Below, in pieces: positions 17,302 to 26,608 of a stretch of 64,000 nucleotides of DNA. The stretch covers positions 744,001-808,000 of the forward strand of contig NZ_CP047602.1 of the NCBI RefSeq assembly GCF_009905255.1, in the 5' to 3' direction. Below the pieces are notes generated by a model. That model had not been told where the DNA came from, ran no database searches, and was given only the letters and a program-made list of their open reading frames with translations. The DNA is from Thermoanaerobacterium aotearoense. Lineage in GTDB: Bacteria > Bacillota > Thermoanaerobacteria > Thermoanaerobacterales > Thermoanaerobacteraceae. The stretch's first letter is position 1, and each line of letters begins with the position of its first letter. Position numbers and translations under genes: made by a program.

Positions 17302-17504
17302 ATTTTCGCTGTTTTCCAGCAATCTACTATTGCAATGTAAAGCATTTAGGTATATACTGTAATCAACAAGATGGTCCTGAGGAGTTTAGTTACGGTGAAT
17401 TTGTTTTCAACCAACACCATGACAACGGGAATTTGGGTTCAATTGCGTATGAAAAGCCTACATTGATGGGACTTCAGAAGCAATTGACAGGATACCCACT
17501 TTAA
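17298..17504 (+). CDS. Small ORF overlapping the EIIB stop; possible remnant
   Basis: 68 codons beginning in an ATGA overlap with the EIIB stop, which could allow translational coupling. The product (with DGPEEFSYGEFVFNQHHDNG in the middle) matches no family I know. There is no RBS of its own and a terminator follows 50 bases later. It may be a real small protein or the tail of a lost downstream gene. Confidence 0.3.
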   Translation: MNFRCFPAIYYCNVKHLGIYCNQQDGPEEFSYGEFVFNQHHDNGNLGSIAYEKPTLMGLQKQLTGYPL

Positions 17505-17554
17505 AAGCGGGCTTGAAAACATAGCCGAACGGCTTCGCGGGATGGATTGGATGT

Positions 17555-17582
17555 AAAAAAACCGGCAATTGCCGGTTTTTTT
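17555..17582. terminator. Terminator of the PTS operon
   Basis: AAAAAACCGGCAATTGCCGG followed by TTTTTTT; a perfect self-complementary stem. Confidence 0.85.
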
Positions 17583-17639
17583 AGTTGGCAGATTTAAAAA
17601 GATCTTCATTTGTAATATAATTTAGAGAGAGGTGATTTT

Positions 17640-19283
17640 ATGAATCTAAATGTAGAAGGTACTGTCTGCACTTTTCCAGATCATGTGACTCTGGAAGAAA
17701 TATCGGAGCATTTTAAGAATAACCATAAGTATAGGATAGTTGCGGCAAAAGTTGACAATGTCATGGTTGACTTGTCTACAAAGGTAGATAGAGATTGTGA
17801 GATACAATTTGTTGATATGTCAACAGAAGAAGGGATGATGGTATACAGAAGAAGCCTTACATTTGTCCTGATTAAAGCGGTTAAAGACATTTTGCCGGAT
17901 TCAAAAGTTACAATTGAGCATTCTTTAGGTAAAGGTTTGTACTGTGAGATTCACGGCTCTACTGTAAACAATAAAATCGTGCATGATATAAAGCATAGGA
18001 TGAGAGAGATAATTGATGCAGATTATCCGATAATAAAAAAGTATTTAGACAAAGAAAGTGCTATCAATCTGTTTTCGAAAGAAGGATTAGAAGAAAAAGT
18101 AAGCCTTTTTAAATACAGTGACAAAGAAAAAATCCCTGTTTATTTTTGCGAAGATGTTGTAGACTTTTTCTACAGTCCATGTGTCCCATCTACAGGATAT
18201 TTGAAGCTATACGATCTTATACTTTACTTTCCGGGAGTTATACTTTTATTTCCTGAACCAAAAAGACCAGATGTGCTTCCTGTATTTGAGGATGTTCCTA
18301 AGTTAGCATCTGTATTTAAAGAAGCTGAGGAATGGGCAAATATACTTAATATAGGATATGTGGCATCTTTAAACGATATGATTAAAAGCGGCAATGGGCG
18401 AGAGCTTGTCTTAATATCTGAAGCCCTTCATGAAAAGAAGATTGCCACTATTGCAGATCACATATATCAAAATAAGATGATAAAGTTAGTCCTTATTGCA
18501 GGTCCTTCCTCATCTGGCAAGACGTCATTTGTTCACAGATTAAGTGTTCAACTTAGAGTAAATGGATTAAAACCGCTTCCAATATCTCTTGACAATTATT
18601 TTTTGCCGAGAGAATTGACGCCAAAAGACGAATTTGGAAACTACAATTTTGAAACGATCGATGCCTTGGATTTAGAGCTTTTTAACGATCACATAATAAA
18701 GCTTATGCAGGGTGAAGAAGTAGAGCTTCCGATTTTCAACTTCAAAAAAGGAGAAAGAGAAAAAATAGGGAAAAAAGTTAAACTTGATAGAAATCACATA
18801 ATCCTCGTAGAAGGCATACACGGTTTAAACGAAAAGCTTACAAAAGATATACCAAAAGACAGCAAGTACAGGATATACATAAGCGCCTTGACGCAGCTAA
18901 ATCTTGATGAACACAACAGAATATCTACTACTGAGACGAGGCTTTTAAGAAGGATCGTGAGGGATAATCAGTTTCGCTCCAGCGATGCCGAAGAGACAAT
19001 TCTTATGTGGCCTTCTGTAAGGAAAGGTGAGGAAAACTATATTTTCCCGTATCAAGAAGATGCGGACATCATGTTTAATTCTTCCCTTCCTTATGAATTG
19101 CCTGTTATAAAAAAGTACGCTGAGCCTCTTTTAAGAAAGATAAATAAAGATAGTAAGGCATTTTCAGTTGCACAGGAGCTTTTGGAGATATTGAGTTACT
19201 TTGTGAATTTGGAAGATGAATCTGCCATACCTCCAAATTCTCTGATGAAAGAATTCATTGGAGGAAGCTGTTTAGATGTGTAA
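17640..19283 (+). CDS. TGS-domain nucleoside (uridine) kinase-like protein
   Basis: 547 residues with GAGAGAGGTG before the ATG. Residues 1-60 form a TGS-like domain and about 60-200 resemble the threonyl-tRNA synthetase second additional domain (HSLGKGLYCEI). A uridine-kinase/PRK P-loop GPSSSGKTSF follows at about residue 285, with DNYFLPRELTPKDE after it. This architecture is common in clostridia. Kinase activity on uridine or a related nucleoside is inferred from the P-loop domain; the role of the TGS part is unknown. Confidence 0.85.
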   Translation: MNLNVEGTVCTFPDHVTLEEISEHFKNNHKYRIVAAKVDNVMVDLSTKVDRDCEIQFVDMSTEEGMMVYRRSLTFVLIKAVKDILPDSKVTIEHSLGKGLYCEIHGSTVNNKIVHDIKHRMREIIDADYPIIKKYLDKESAINLFSKEGLEEKVSLFKYSDKEKIPVYFCEDVVDFFYSPCVPSTGYLKLYDLILYFPGVILLFPEPKRPDVLPVFEDVPKLASVFKEAEEWANILNIGYVASLNDMIKSGNGRELVLISEALHEKKIATIADHIYQNKMIKLVLIAGPSSSGKTSFVHRLSVQLRVNGLKPLPISLDNYFLPRELTPKDEFGNYNFETIDALDLELFNDHIIKLMQGEEVELPIFNFKKGEREKIGKKVKLDRNHIILVEGIHGLNEKLTKDIPKDSKYRIYISALTQLNLDEHNRISTTETRLLRRIVRDNQFRSSDAEETILMWPSVRKGEENYIFPYQEDADIMFNSSLPYELPVIKKYAEPLLRKINKDSKAFSVAQELLEILSYFVNLEDESAIPPNSLMKEFIGGSCLDV

Positions 19284-19392
19284 AAGTTCTAAAAGGGTAT
19301 TGAATTAATATATTATTAGTGCTAATATTTTTTTAAGAAGAATTTTGGTTTTTTTGGTATTTTTAAATTTATTGGTATAAGGAGGAGATGTT

Positions 19393-20733
19393 ATGAATAT
19401 CATTGACCCAGTTGTTGGAGTTATTATCAATTACATTGACAAAGACCCAGAGAAAAACCTTCAAGCAATGGCCAATCTAATGTCAAAGATAGCGGTACTG
19501 CCGAATCACAGACAGCAAATAGAAAGCGTAAAGTCGTTTTTAGACGACAAGGACAGCAACTGGTACAAGTTTACAGTAAAAGGGATAAAAAATATCGACA
19601 AGAACATCTTAAAGACGCTCATGATAAACTTTCTCGTAAATGCCAGCCTTAAAGGCATTCCAAAACAGCAAGAGTGGGAGCAAAAATTAGATGCCAATGT
19701 TCCATGGGCCATACTGATGGATCCTACTGAAGCATGCAATCTAAATTGTGTAGGCTGTTGGGCAGGGAAGTACAATCCACACAATCTATCATTTGAAACC
19801 ATGGATAGAGTTTGCAAAGAAGCAGAAGAATTGGGAGTCTATTTCATAGTTCTATCTGGCGGTGAGCCAACTGTCAGAATGAAAGACATAATAAAGCTTG
19901 CCGAAAATCACAGAAATCAGGTATTTCACCTTTTTACAAATGGTACGCTTATAGATGAGGAAATGATAAAAGAAGTAAAAAGGGTGGGAAATATAACATT
20001 TGCAGTAAGCATTAACGGCTTAAAAGACAAAAATGACGAAATAAGAGGTAAAGGCACTTTTGATAAAGTGATGAAAGCCATGGACCTTATGAGAGAAAAT
20101 GGAGTATTATTCGGTTATTCTGCTACATACACCAGAACTAATATTGAAGAAATATTCAGCGATGAATTTGTAGACACGATGATAGACAAAGGTGCTTACT
20201 TTGCATGGTACTTTACTTACATTCCTGTTGGGAAAGATCCGGATGTAAAATTCATGGTATCACCTGAGCAGAGGAAATACGCTTATGAAAGGATTAACTA
20301 TATAAGAGCTACGAAAGAGCTATTTGCTATCGACTTTTGGAATGACGGTGAGTTCAGCGGAGGATGCATAGCAGGAGGTAAGAGGTATCTTCACATAAAT
20401 GCAGCAGGGGATGTTGAACCATGTGCTTTTATCCATTACGCCAATGTAAACATAAATGACGTAAGTTTGAAGGAAGCCCTTATGTCTCCTATTATGAAAG
20501 CGTACAGAAAGAGGATGCCGTTTAATCAAAATCATTTGAGGCCATGCCCGCTTATAGACAACCCAGAAGAGCTTTTAAATATAGTGAGGGAATCCAAGGC
20601 AAAGCATACGGAAAACAGCGATGCATCGCATATTGAAAATTTGTACAGCGATTTAGAGAAAGTTGCAGAAAGATGGGGAGAAGTAGCGGATGATATTTGG
20701 AATTCAAAGGCATCAGTCAAAAAAGAAGCTTGA
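19393..20733 (+). CDS. Radical SAM protein
   Basis: 446 residues with AAGGAGGAG before the ATG. The radical SAM cluster motif CNLNCVGCW sits near residue 115, followed by LSGGEPT (SAM-binding GGE). A C-terminal Cys-containing segment (GGCIAGG, INAAGDVEPCAF, HLRPCPLID) resembles a SPASM-type auxiliary cluster region. The N-terminal 100 residues are helical and unassigned. The following HTH gene at 20783 may regulate it. Substrate unknown. Confidence 0.88.
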   Translation: MNIIDPVVGVIINYIDKDPEKNLQAMANLMSKIAVLPNHRQQIESVKSFLDDKDSNWYKFTVKGIKNIDKNILKTLMINFLVNASLKGIPKQQEWEQKLDANVPWAILMDPTEACNLNCVGCWAGKYNPHNLSFETMDRVCKEAEELGVYFIVLSGGEPTVRMKDIIKLAENHRNQVFHLFTNGTLIDEEMIKEVKRVGNITFAVSINGLKDKNDEIRGKGTFDKVMKAMDLMRENGVLFGYSATYTRTNIEEIFSDEFVDTMIDKGAYFAWYFTYIPVGKDPDVKFMVSPEQRKYAYERINYIRATKELFAIDFWNDGEFSGGCIAGGKRYLHINAAGDVEPCAFIHYANVNINDVSLKEALMSPIMKAYRKRMPFNQNHLRPCPLIDNPEELLNIVRESKAKHTENSDASHIENLYSDLEKVAERWGEVADDIWNSKASVKKEA

Positions 20734-20782
20734 CTGCGAAGGCAAAATACCCTATTATATGTAAGAGAAATGGGGTGTTTGT

Positions 20783-21442
20783 GTGCCTTTAACTAAAAGA
20801 AAGGTAGACTTTTTGGAAACGCTTATAAAGCTTTATGACAAGGATAAAGCTCCCGTACACTATGCTGACGTCGCAAATTTTATGGGCATAAGCAAATGGA
20901 CTGCCTATGATATGTTGACAGAATTAGAAGAATTGGGATATGTGAAACGGCAGTATTTTATTGGCGAAGATAAATCTATAGGCAGATCTATATTGGTTTA
21001 CATGCCTAATGAAAGCGCTTATGATGTTGTGAATAAAAGCAGCATACACGAGTGGAACAGCGTAAAAGAAGTCTTATTGAATGTTATCAAAAAAAACGAT
21101 GATTCCATATCAGTAGATGATTTTATAAACGAAAAAAAAGCTGCTTTAAAGCCTCTTAAGTTTTGTGCTTACGCATTGACAACGCTGCTTTTACAGATTA
21201 AGACACTTGATGTAGCAGTAATTGAAAATATAAAAAATTCCATAAATATTAATGGCAGTGAAGCGCCTGTGATTTTGTTTGTGGGAATCGTAATTGGATT
21301 TTACATCGATTATCATTTATCCAGTGAAAGCAGAAAAGTTTTTGAGAAAGTCAATATATTTCACAAATATATAAAAGAGCTAAGCACAAATGACAAGACA
21401 CTGTTGAATAACTTTTTAAAAGAATCGCTTTTGTACATTTAA
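20783..21442 (+). CDS. Winged-helix transcriptional regulator
   Basis: 219 residues, starting at GTG 20783 after TGGGGTG. Residues about 20-75 form a winged HTH (VANFMGISKWTAYDMLTELE, then EELGYVKRQYF). The C-terminal 140 residues are helical with a hydrophobic stretch (VILFVGIVIGFYIDYHL) and have no recognised ligand-binding fold. It probably controls the radical SAM gene or itself. It is followed by a terminator. Confidence 0.7.
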   Translation: MPLTKRKVDFLETLIKLYDKDKAPVHYADVANFMGISKWTAYDMLTELEELGYVKRQYFIGEDKSIGRSILVYMPNESAYDVVNKSSIHEWNSVKEVLLNVIKKNDDSISVDDFINEKKAALKPLKFCAYALTTLLLQIKTLDVAVIENIKNSININGSEAPVILFVGIVIGFYIDYHLSSESRKVFEKVNIFHKYIKELSTNDKTLLNNFLKESLLYI

Positions 21443-21463
21443 GACCGTTTAGGTCTTTTTTTG
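21441..21463 (+). terminator. Terminator
   Basis: AAGACC-GTTTA-GGTCTT followed by TTTTT, immediately at the regulator's stop codon. Confidence 0.8.
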
Positions 21464-21509
21464 TATAATAAAAGTTTTTTTTAAGAAACTAAATTTAGGA
21501 GGTGCTTTT

Positions 21510-21710
21510 ATGAACAGAGAAAAAGAGATAAGTGAGATAATGGACTTTGTGGAAAGGTACAAAGAATCTATGGCCAGTCAAATGGTAGTATCGCGGATTT
21601 TAGGTGATAAAGGTGCTAAGGTAAATGAAGAAACTATTGACAAGTTTAAAAACAGGATTGTAAACGCTGCAGATGACGATTTGGAAGCGTGTTACTATAT
21701 AATAAAATAA
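21510..21710 (+). CDS. Small hypothetical protein
   Basis: 66 residues, strong RBS TTAGGAGGTG. Charged, helical and Cys-poor, with no recognised family. It sits in front of the ferredoxin gene with its own spacing of 63 bases. Confidence 0.6.
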   Translation: MNREKEISEIMDFVERYKESMASQMVVSRILGDKGAKVNEETIDKFKNRIVNAADDDLEACYYIIK

Positions 21711-21773
21711 ATATTTTGTTTTTTGCAAAAATATGTTATATTAGATGTATAAAATAGCATAGGAGGTAAAACT

Positions 21774-21962
21774 ATGAAAGTATATGTAGATCAAGATTTG
21801 TGCATAGCTTGTGGCCTTTGCATCGACACGTGCCCAGCAGTTTTTGATTGGAATGATGAAGGCAAATCACAGGCAATAGTCGATGAAGTGCCTGAAGGAG
21901 AAGAGCAGGCTTGCCGTGATTCTATAGATGGTTGCCCTACTGAGGCAATAAAAGAAATATGA
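21774..21962 (+). CDS. 4Fe-4S ferredoxin (single cluster)
   Basis: 62 residues, RBS ATAGGAGG. CIACGLCIDTCP supplies three ligands plus Cys-Pro, and a distal CPTEAI supplies the fourth. It also has CRDSIDGC, typical of one-cluster ferredoxins with a disulfide. Acidic; acts as a soluble electron carrier. Confidence 0.9.
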   Translation: MKVYVDQDLCIACGLCIDTCPAVFDWNDEGKSQAIVDEVPEGEEQACRDSIDGCPTEAIKEI

Positions 21963-22033
21963 TTTTTGAGTAAAATACAATTTTGGATATATACCTTCGC
22001 TGGAGGAAAAATAAAAGCGGAGGTGTTTTTTCT

Positions 22034-22252
22034 ATGTCAAAGGGAAAAAAGCTTTATAGAAAAGCAGAAGACGAGCTTGAAAGTTTAAAGGAAGAAGTTG
22101 CTGAAGAATTGCACCTTGATGATGACATTGAAAGACGAGGCTATGAAAATATGACCACCAGAGAAGTCGGGAAAATTGGCGGCAATATGGTTAAAAAGAT
22201 GATTAAGTACGCTGAAAAACAGATGGATGAAAAAGACGGCAAGATAGATTGA
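22034..22252 (+). CDS. Small acid-soluble spore protein (alpha/beta-type related)
   Basis: 72 residues, starting at ATG 22034 after GCGGAGGTG. The C-terminal half has TTREVGKIGGNMVKKMI, matching the SASP pattern of a Gly-Gly pair followed by K(K/R). The N-terminal half is acidic and longer than usual (EDELESLKEEVAEEL). It would coat and protect spore DNA; it indicates a spore former. A sigma-G promoter is expected but I could not fix one. Confidence 0.7.
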   Translation: MSKGKKLYRKAEDELESLKEEVAEELHLDDDIERRGYENMTTREVGKIGGNMVKKMIKYAEKQMDEKDGKID

Positions 22253-22258
22253 TATTAG

Positions 22259-22289
22259 GCTGAAGGATGTCCTTCAGCTTAATATTTAT
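22259..22289 (+). terminator. Terminator after SASP gene
   Basis: GCTGAAGGA-TG-TCCTTCAGC perfect stem followed by TTAATATTTAT. Confidence 0.65.
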
Positions 22290-22334
22290 AGGTAAATTCA
22301 ATCATATAATGAAGCAATCATCAGTAATTTAAAA

Positions 22335-22363
22335 GAAGGGAAAAAAGAGTCTATGTCGAATTC
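22335..22363 (+). promoter_or_regulatory. Possible sigma-H-like promoter / 0A-box-like site
   Basis: GAAGGGAAA, 11 nt, GTCGAATTC; the sigma-H consensus RNAGGAWWW-N11-RNNGAATWW is met with two mismatches. The transcript would start about 17 nt before the Lon-like gene's ATG. Confidence 0.35.
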
Positions 22364-22386
22364 TTATTTATAAAGGAGGGCTTTGA

Positions 22387-24756
22387 ATGAGGGAATTAAC
22401 AGCAGAAAATCTTAAAAGGCATATAGATCCAGATTTGCTTGGCTTTGAAACGACGGATGATGTTGAACCTTTAAAAGATCTTATAGGGCAGGAAAGAGCC
22501 AAAGATGCCATGGAGTTTGGTTTAAAAATCAAGCAAAAAGGATACAACATATTCATTACTGGGCTTACTGGCACAGGTAAATCCAGCTTTGCCGTAAGCA
22601 GCGTTTCAGAAGTGGCATCGTCGGAGAAGGTACCAGATGATTGGGTGTACGTTTTTAATTTTGATAAACCATCACAGCCTATTGCCATAAATTTGAGGCC
22701 AGGTGATGGCAAAAGATTTAAAAACGACATGAAAGATTTTGTGGAGCAGCTTCAAAGAGAAATCCCTAAGGCATTTAATTCAAAGGCATACGACTTGCAA
22801 AAAAATGAAATCGTGAAGAAATTTCAGGATAGAAAGAATCAATTGATCCAAGAGCTAAACGATTTAGCAAAGAATTTTGGCTTTGTGCTTAAAGAGACAA
22901 AGACTGGCATAGTAAGCATACCTGTTGTAGATGGAAAACAGATAAGCAACGAAGAATACGAACTATTGGATGATGAGAAAAGGAAAGAGATAGAAGCCAA
23001 AGCGGCAAATTTTGAAGAAAAGGCGCTGCAGATATGGAAGGATATACAAAATATAGACAAAGAAACAAGAGATGCTGTTCACGAGCTTGACAATAACGTA
23101 GGGCTTATGGCCGTTGGACATCTGATCGATGATTTAAGAGATAAATACGCTCAATATGACGGCGTAATGAGATACCTTGACAGCCTTCAAAGAGATATAC
23201 TGGAAAATATCGATAATTTTAGAAGCGATGATGACGAAGACAGTCAATTTCCATTCATCATGCGAAAAAATAAAAAAGATGTTTTTAAAAAGTACAGTGT
23301 AAATCTTTTTGTTGATAACAGCAACACAAATGGTGCACCTGTTGTGGTAGAGTACAATCCAAACTACAACAATGTATTGGGAAATATCGAATATGAAAGT
23401 GATTTTGGAGTGGCAATTACTGATTTTACAAAGATTAAAGCAGGAGCTCTTCATAAGGCAAACGGAGGATATCTTATTCTGCAAGCTAAGGATGTCTTAA
23501 CGTATCCATACGTATGGGATGCCATTAAGCGTACACTGAAGACAGATAAAATAGTCATAGAGAATGTTGCATCATCATACGGCCTTTTGTCCATATCATC
23601 ACTAAAGCCTGAGCCAATTGACTTGAATGTGAAGGTAATACTCATAGGGACGCCGTATTTATACTATATCCTTTATAACTATGATGATGACTTTAAAAAG
23701 CTTTTTAAAGTTAAGGTTGACTTCAACGATGTGATGGATTTAAGCGAAGAAAATATCTTGAAAATGGCTTCTTTTATAAAGAAACATTGTGTCGAGGAAA
23801 ATTTGAGACCTTTTCACAAGACTGGAGTGGCAAAAGTCATTGAGTATTCAACAAGGATATCAGAAGATCAAAACAAATTATCGACACAGTTTAATGATAT
23901 CGTAGAGATTCTATACGAATCAAACATTTGGGCGGAAATAGAAGGAAACAAAGTTGTCATGGCTCACAATGTGGAAAAGGCTATAAGGGAAAAGACAAAG
24001 CGGGTCAACATGATAGAGGAGAAGTATATAGAATACTTTAAAGATGGAACGTTTTTGATGGATGTAGATGGTGAAAAAGTTGGGATTGTAAATGGACTTT
24101 CTGTGATAAATTTAGGTGATTACCAATTTGGAAAGCCTTCCAGAATAACGGTTACTACTTACCCTGGCGAAGAAGGCGTAGTAAACATCGAAAGGGAAAC
24201 CAAAATGAGTGGTCACATTCACGACAAAGGGGTCATGATAATAACAGGATTTATAGGTAATAGATATGCGTTGGATTTTCCGCTTACTTTATCGGCCAGA
24301 ATATGCTTTGAGCAGCTTTATGAAGGCGTAGAAGGAGACAGTGCCTCCAGCACAGAGCTTTACGGACTCCTTTCAAGCTTGTCAGACATTCCTATTAGAC
24401 AGGAAATAGCCGTAACCGGCTCTGTCAATCAATTTGGAGTCATACAGCCTGTAGGAGGCGTAACACATAAAATCGAAGGATTTTATAAGTTATGCAAAGT
24501 AAAGGGACTGACAGGTAGGCAAGGCGTCATAATTCCAGAGCAAAATGCCATAAACCTTGTTTTGGACGATGAAATAATAGATGCATGCAGGATGGGTAAA
24601 TTTCACATATACACTGTAAATACGATAGACGAAGGTATGGAAATATTGACAGGCCACAAGATGAGTGATATAAACGAAAGGGTGAAAAACAAGCTAAGAT
24701 CGTTTTACGACATACTGACAAAAGAAAAGTCATCTGATAAAGAAAGGAATGTTTGA
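22387..24756 (+). CDS. Lon-like ATP-dependent protease (LonB/LonC-like, AAA_32 type)
   Basis: 789 residues with AAAGGAGGG before the ATG. Walker A is GLTGTGKSS (about residue 58) and an inserted helical coiled region spans about 130-280. The C-terminal Lon protease domain has the catalytic Ser in GDSASSTELY and the Lys in the downstream VTHKIEG region. It degrades proteins, probably stress or sporulation substrates. A sigma-H-like motif lies just upstream. Its stop codon overlaps the next gene's start region. Confidence 0.9.
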   Translation: MRELTAENLKRHIDPDLLGFETTDDVEPLKDLIGQERAKDAMEFGLKIKQKGYNIFITGLTGTGKSSFAVSSVSEVASSEKVPDDWVYVFNFDKPSQPIAINLRPGDGKRFKNDMKDFVEQLQREIPKAFNSKAYDLQKNEIVKKFQDRKNQLIQELNDLAKNFGFVLKETKTGIVSIPVVDGKQISNEEYELLDDEKRKEIEAKAANFEEKALQIWKDIQNIDKETRDAVHELDNNVGLMAVGHLIDDLRDKYAQYDGVMRYLDSLQRDILENIDNFRSDDDEDSQFPFIMRKNKKDVFKKYSVNLFVDNSNTNGAPVVVEYNPNYNNVLGNIEYESDFGVAITDFTKIKAGALHKANGGYLILQAKDVLTYPYVWDAIKRTLKTDKIVIENVASSYGLLSISSLKPEPIDLNVKVILIGTPYLYYILYNYDDDFKKLFKVKVDFNDVMDLSEENILKMASFIKKHCVEENLRPFHKTGVAKVIEYSTRISEDQNKLSTQFNDIVEILYESNIWAEIEGNKVVMAHNVEKAIREKTKRVNMIEEKYIEYFKDGTFLMDVDGEKVGIVNGLSVINLGDYQFGKPSRITVTTYPGEEGVVNIERETKMSGHIHDKGVMIITGFIGNRYALDFPLTLSARICFEQLYEGVEGDSASSTELYGLLSSLSDIPIRQEIAVTGSVNQFGVIQPVGGVTHKIEGFYKLCKVKGLTGRQGVIIPEQNAINLVLDDEIIDACRMGKFHIYTVNTIDEGMEILTGHKMSDINERVKNKLRSFYDILTKEKSSDKERNV

Positions 24757-25900
24757 TGTGGCTTGTGTCACAAAAGAGGAAATTAAGGAGTTTGCATATA
24801 AGTCTGGCATTGACGTGATAGGCTTTGCAAGTCCTGACTGCCTTTTTGAGTATAGGGATTTATTGCTTTATAGATTCAACAATGGTTTAAATTGCAATAT
24901 TGAAGAAAAGGACGCAGAAAAAAGGATAAATCCCTATTATCTGCTTGATGATGTCAAGACCATAATATCTGTCGCTATATCGTACAATGTAGATTATAAA
25001 TTTGACCCTCCAAAGTCTGGATATGGCACTATTTCAAAGACTGCATGGGGTGTAGACTATCATAAAGTCATGATTGATTTGCTTAGGAATCTGGAAAAAT
25101 TCATTTCATCTAAATGCGGTGCCGTCAAAACTGTTTTGCTTGTTGACAACAATCCGCTTTTGGAGAGAGCTATTGCTTATAATGCAGGCATTGGATTTTT
25201 CGGGAAAAATAATATGATAATAAATGAGGAATATGGATCATATTTATTTTTGGGAGAGATGCTGATAAACGTGCCATTTGAACCAGACTCCAAAGTTGAG
25301 TCGAAATGTGGCAGTTGTGCAAGATGCCTTAAAGCGTGTCCTGGAAAAGCGTTGATTGAAGAATACAAAATAGATGCAAACAAATGCTTGTCGTATGCTA
25401 CAATTCAAAAAGGATATTTAAGCGATAGCACATTAAAAAGATTAGGTACTCGCATATATGGCTGTGATACGTGCCAAGATGTTTGTCCTTTCAATGAAAA
25501 GGCGAAGAAAGTCACAAGGCGTGAGTTCACGCCTCAAAACCTTAAACCTAAACACGATTTGAAAGATATTCTGTGCCTTGACAACAAAAAGTTCAAAGAA
25601 TTGTTTGGTGCTACTTCGGCATCTTGGAGAGGAAAGAATACTATAATAAGAAATGCTATAATTGCGGCTATCAACTTAAATGACAAGGATTCAATCCAAC
25701 AATTGAGAAAACTTATAAGCTCTGAAAGTGCTTATATAAGAGGATATAGTGCATACGCATTAAGCATTCTTGATAAGGAAAATGCTTTTCCGCATATTGA
25801 AAAAGCTTATCTAAATGAAAAAGATGAAACTGCAAAAGAGTTCATGAAGAAAGCCATGATGAATATTAGAGGTGAGACTTTTGAGGATAACGAAAGATGA
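24749..25900 (+). CDS. queG: Epoxyqueuosine reductase QueG
   Basis: 383 residues. The ATG at 24749 overlaps the previous stop; an in-frame GTG at 24758 is better spaced from AAAGGA and may be the true start. It has two 4Fe-4S motifs (CGSCARCLKACP and CDTCQDVCPFN), the cobalamin-binding catalytic region, and a C-terminal HEAT-like repeat segment. It reduces epoxyqueuosine to queuosine in tRNA (last step). It is in an operon with nth. Confidence 0.92.
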   Translation: MFDVACVTKEEIKEFAYKSGIDVIGFASPDCLFEYRDLLLYRFNNGLNCNIEEKDAEKRINPYYLLDDVKTIISVAISYNVDYKFDPPKSGYGTISKTAWGVDYHKVMIDLLRNLEKFISSKCGAVKTVLLVDNNPLLERAIAYNAGIGFFGKNNMIINEEYGSYLFLGEMLINVPFEPDSKVESKCGSCARCLKACPGKALIEEYKIDANKCLSYATIQKGYLSDSTLKRLGTRIYGCDTCQDVCPFNEKAKKVTRREFTPQNLKPKHDLKDILCLDNKKFKELFGATSASWRGKNTIIRNAIIAAINLNDKDSIQQLRKLISSESAYIRGYSAYALSILDKENAFPHIEKAYLNEKDETAKEFMKKAMMNIRGETFEDNER

Positions 25901-26525
25901 AGCGCTGGAGGTTCTGGAAATTCTTAAAAAGACATATCCTGATGCAAAACCTGGTTTACACTTTAAAAATGCCTTTGAGCTTTTGATAGCCACAATATTG
26001 TCAGCACAGTGCACCGATAAAAGGGTCAACATGGTTACAGAAAAACTTTTTAAAAAGTACAAATCGCCATTTGACTTAAAAGATGTTGACCCATTAGAAT
26101 TTGAAGAAGAAATAAAGGATTGCGGTCTTTACAGGAACAAGTCCAGAAACATAATAAACACTTGCAGGATTTTGTGCGACAAGTACGGCGGTACTGTCCC
26201 TGATGATATGGAAAAGCTTATGGAGCTACCGGGTGTTGGCAGGAAAACAGCAAATGTGGTTATAAGCAATGCTTTCAAAAAAGATGCGATTGCTGTCGAT
26301 ACACATGTTTTTAGGGTATCAAATAGGATTGGACTTGCTGAAAGCGATGATGTTTTAAAGACAGAGTATCAGCTTATGGATATTATTCCTAAAAATTTGT
26401 GGTCTTTGTCTCATCATCTTCTTATATACCACGGGAGAAACATCTGTGCGGCACGGAAGCCTAAGTGCGATATTTGCCCCATCAATCATATTTGTAAGTT
26501 TTATAAAAATTTTATAAAAAATTAA
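25881..26525 (+). CDS. nth: Endonuclease III (DNA glycosylase/AP lyase)
   Basis: 214 residues. The TTG at 25881 is 6 nt after AGAGGTG and overlaps the queG stop by 20 bases. The helix-hairpin-helix LPGVGRKTANVVI, catalytic Asp in VDTHVFRV and C-terminal FeS ligands C-x6-C-x2-C-x5-C (CAARKPKCDICPINHIC) are all present. It removes oxidised pyrimidines. Confidence 0.95.
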   Translation: MRITKDEALEVLEILKKTYPDAKPGLHFKNAFELLIATILSAQCTDKRVNMVTEKLFKKYKSPFDLKDVDPLEFEEEIKDCGLYRNKSRNIINTCRILCDKYGGTVPDDMEKLMELPGVGRKTANVVISNAFKKDAIAVDTHVFRVSNRIGLAESDDVLKTEYQLMDIIPKNLWSLSHHLLIYHGRNICAARKPKCDICPINHICKFYKNFIKN

Positions 26526-26608
26526 TCAGTATGTAATTTATTTGCAAAGTATTTGTAATATAATTAAATTGTTCTAAGTTAAAAAAACTAAATAATGGGG
26601 AGATCAAA

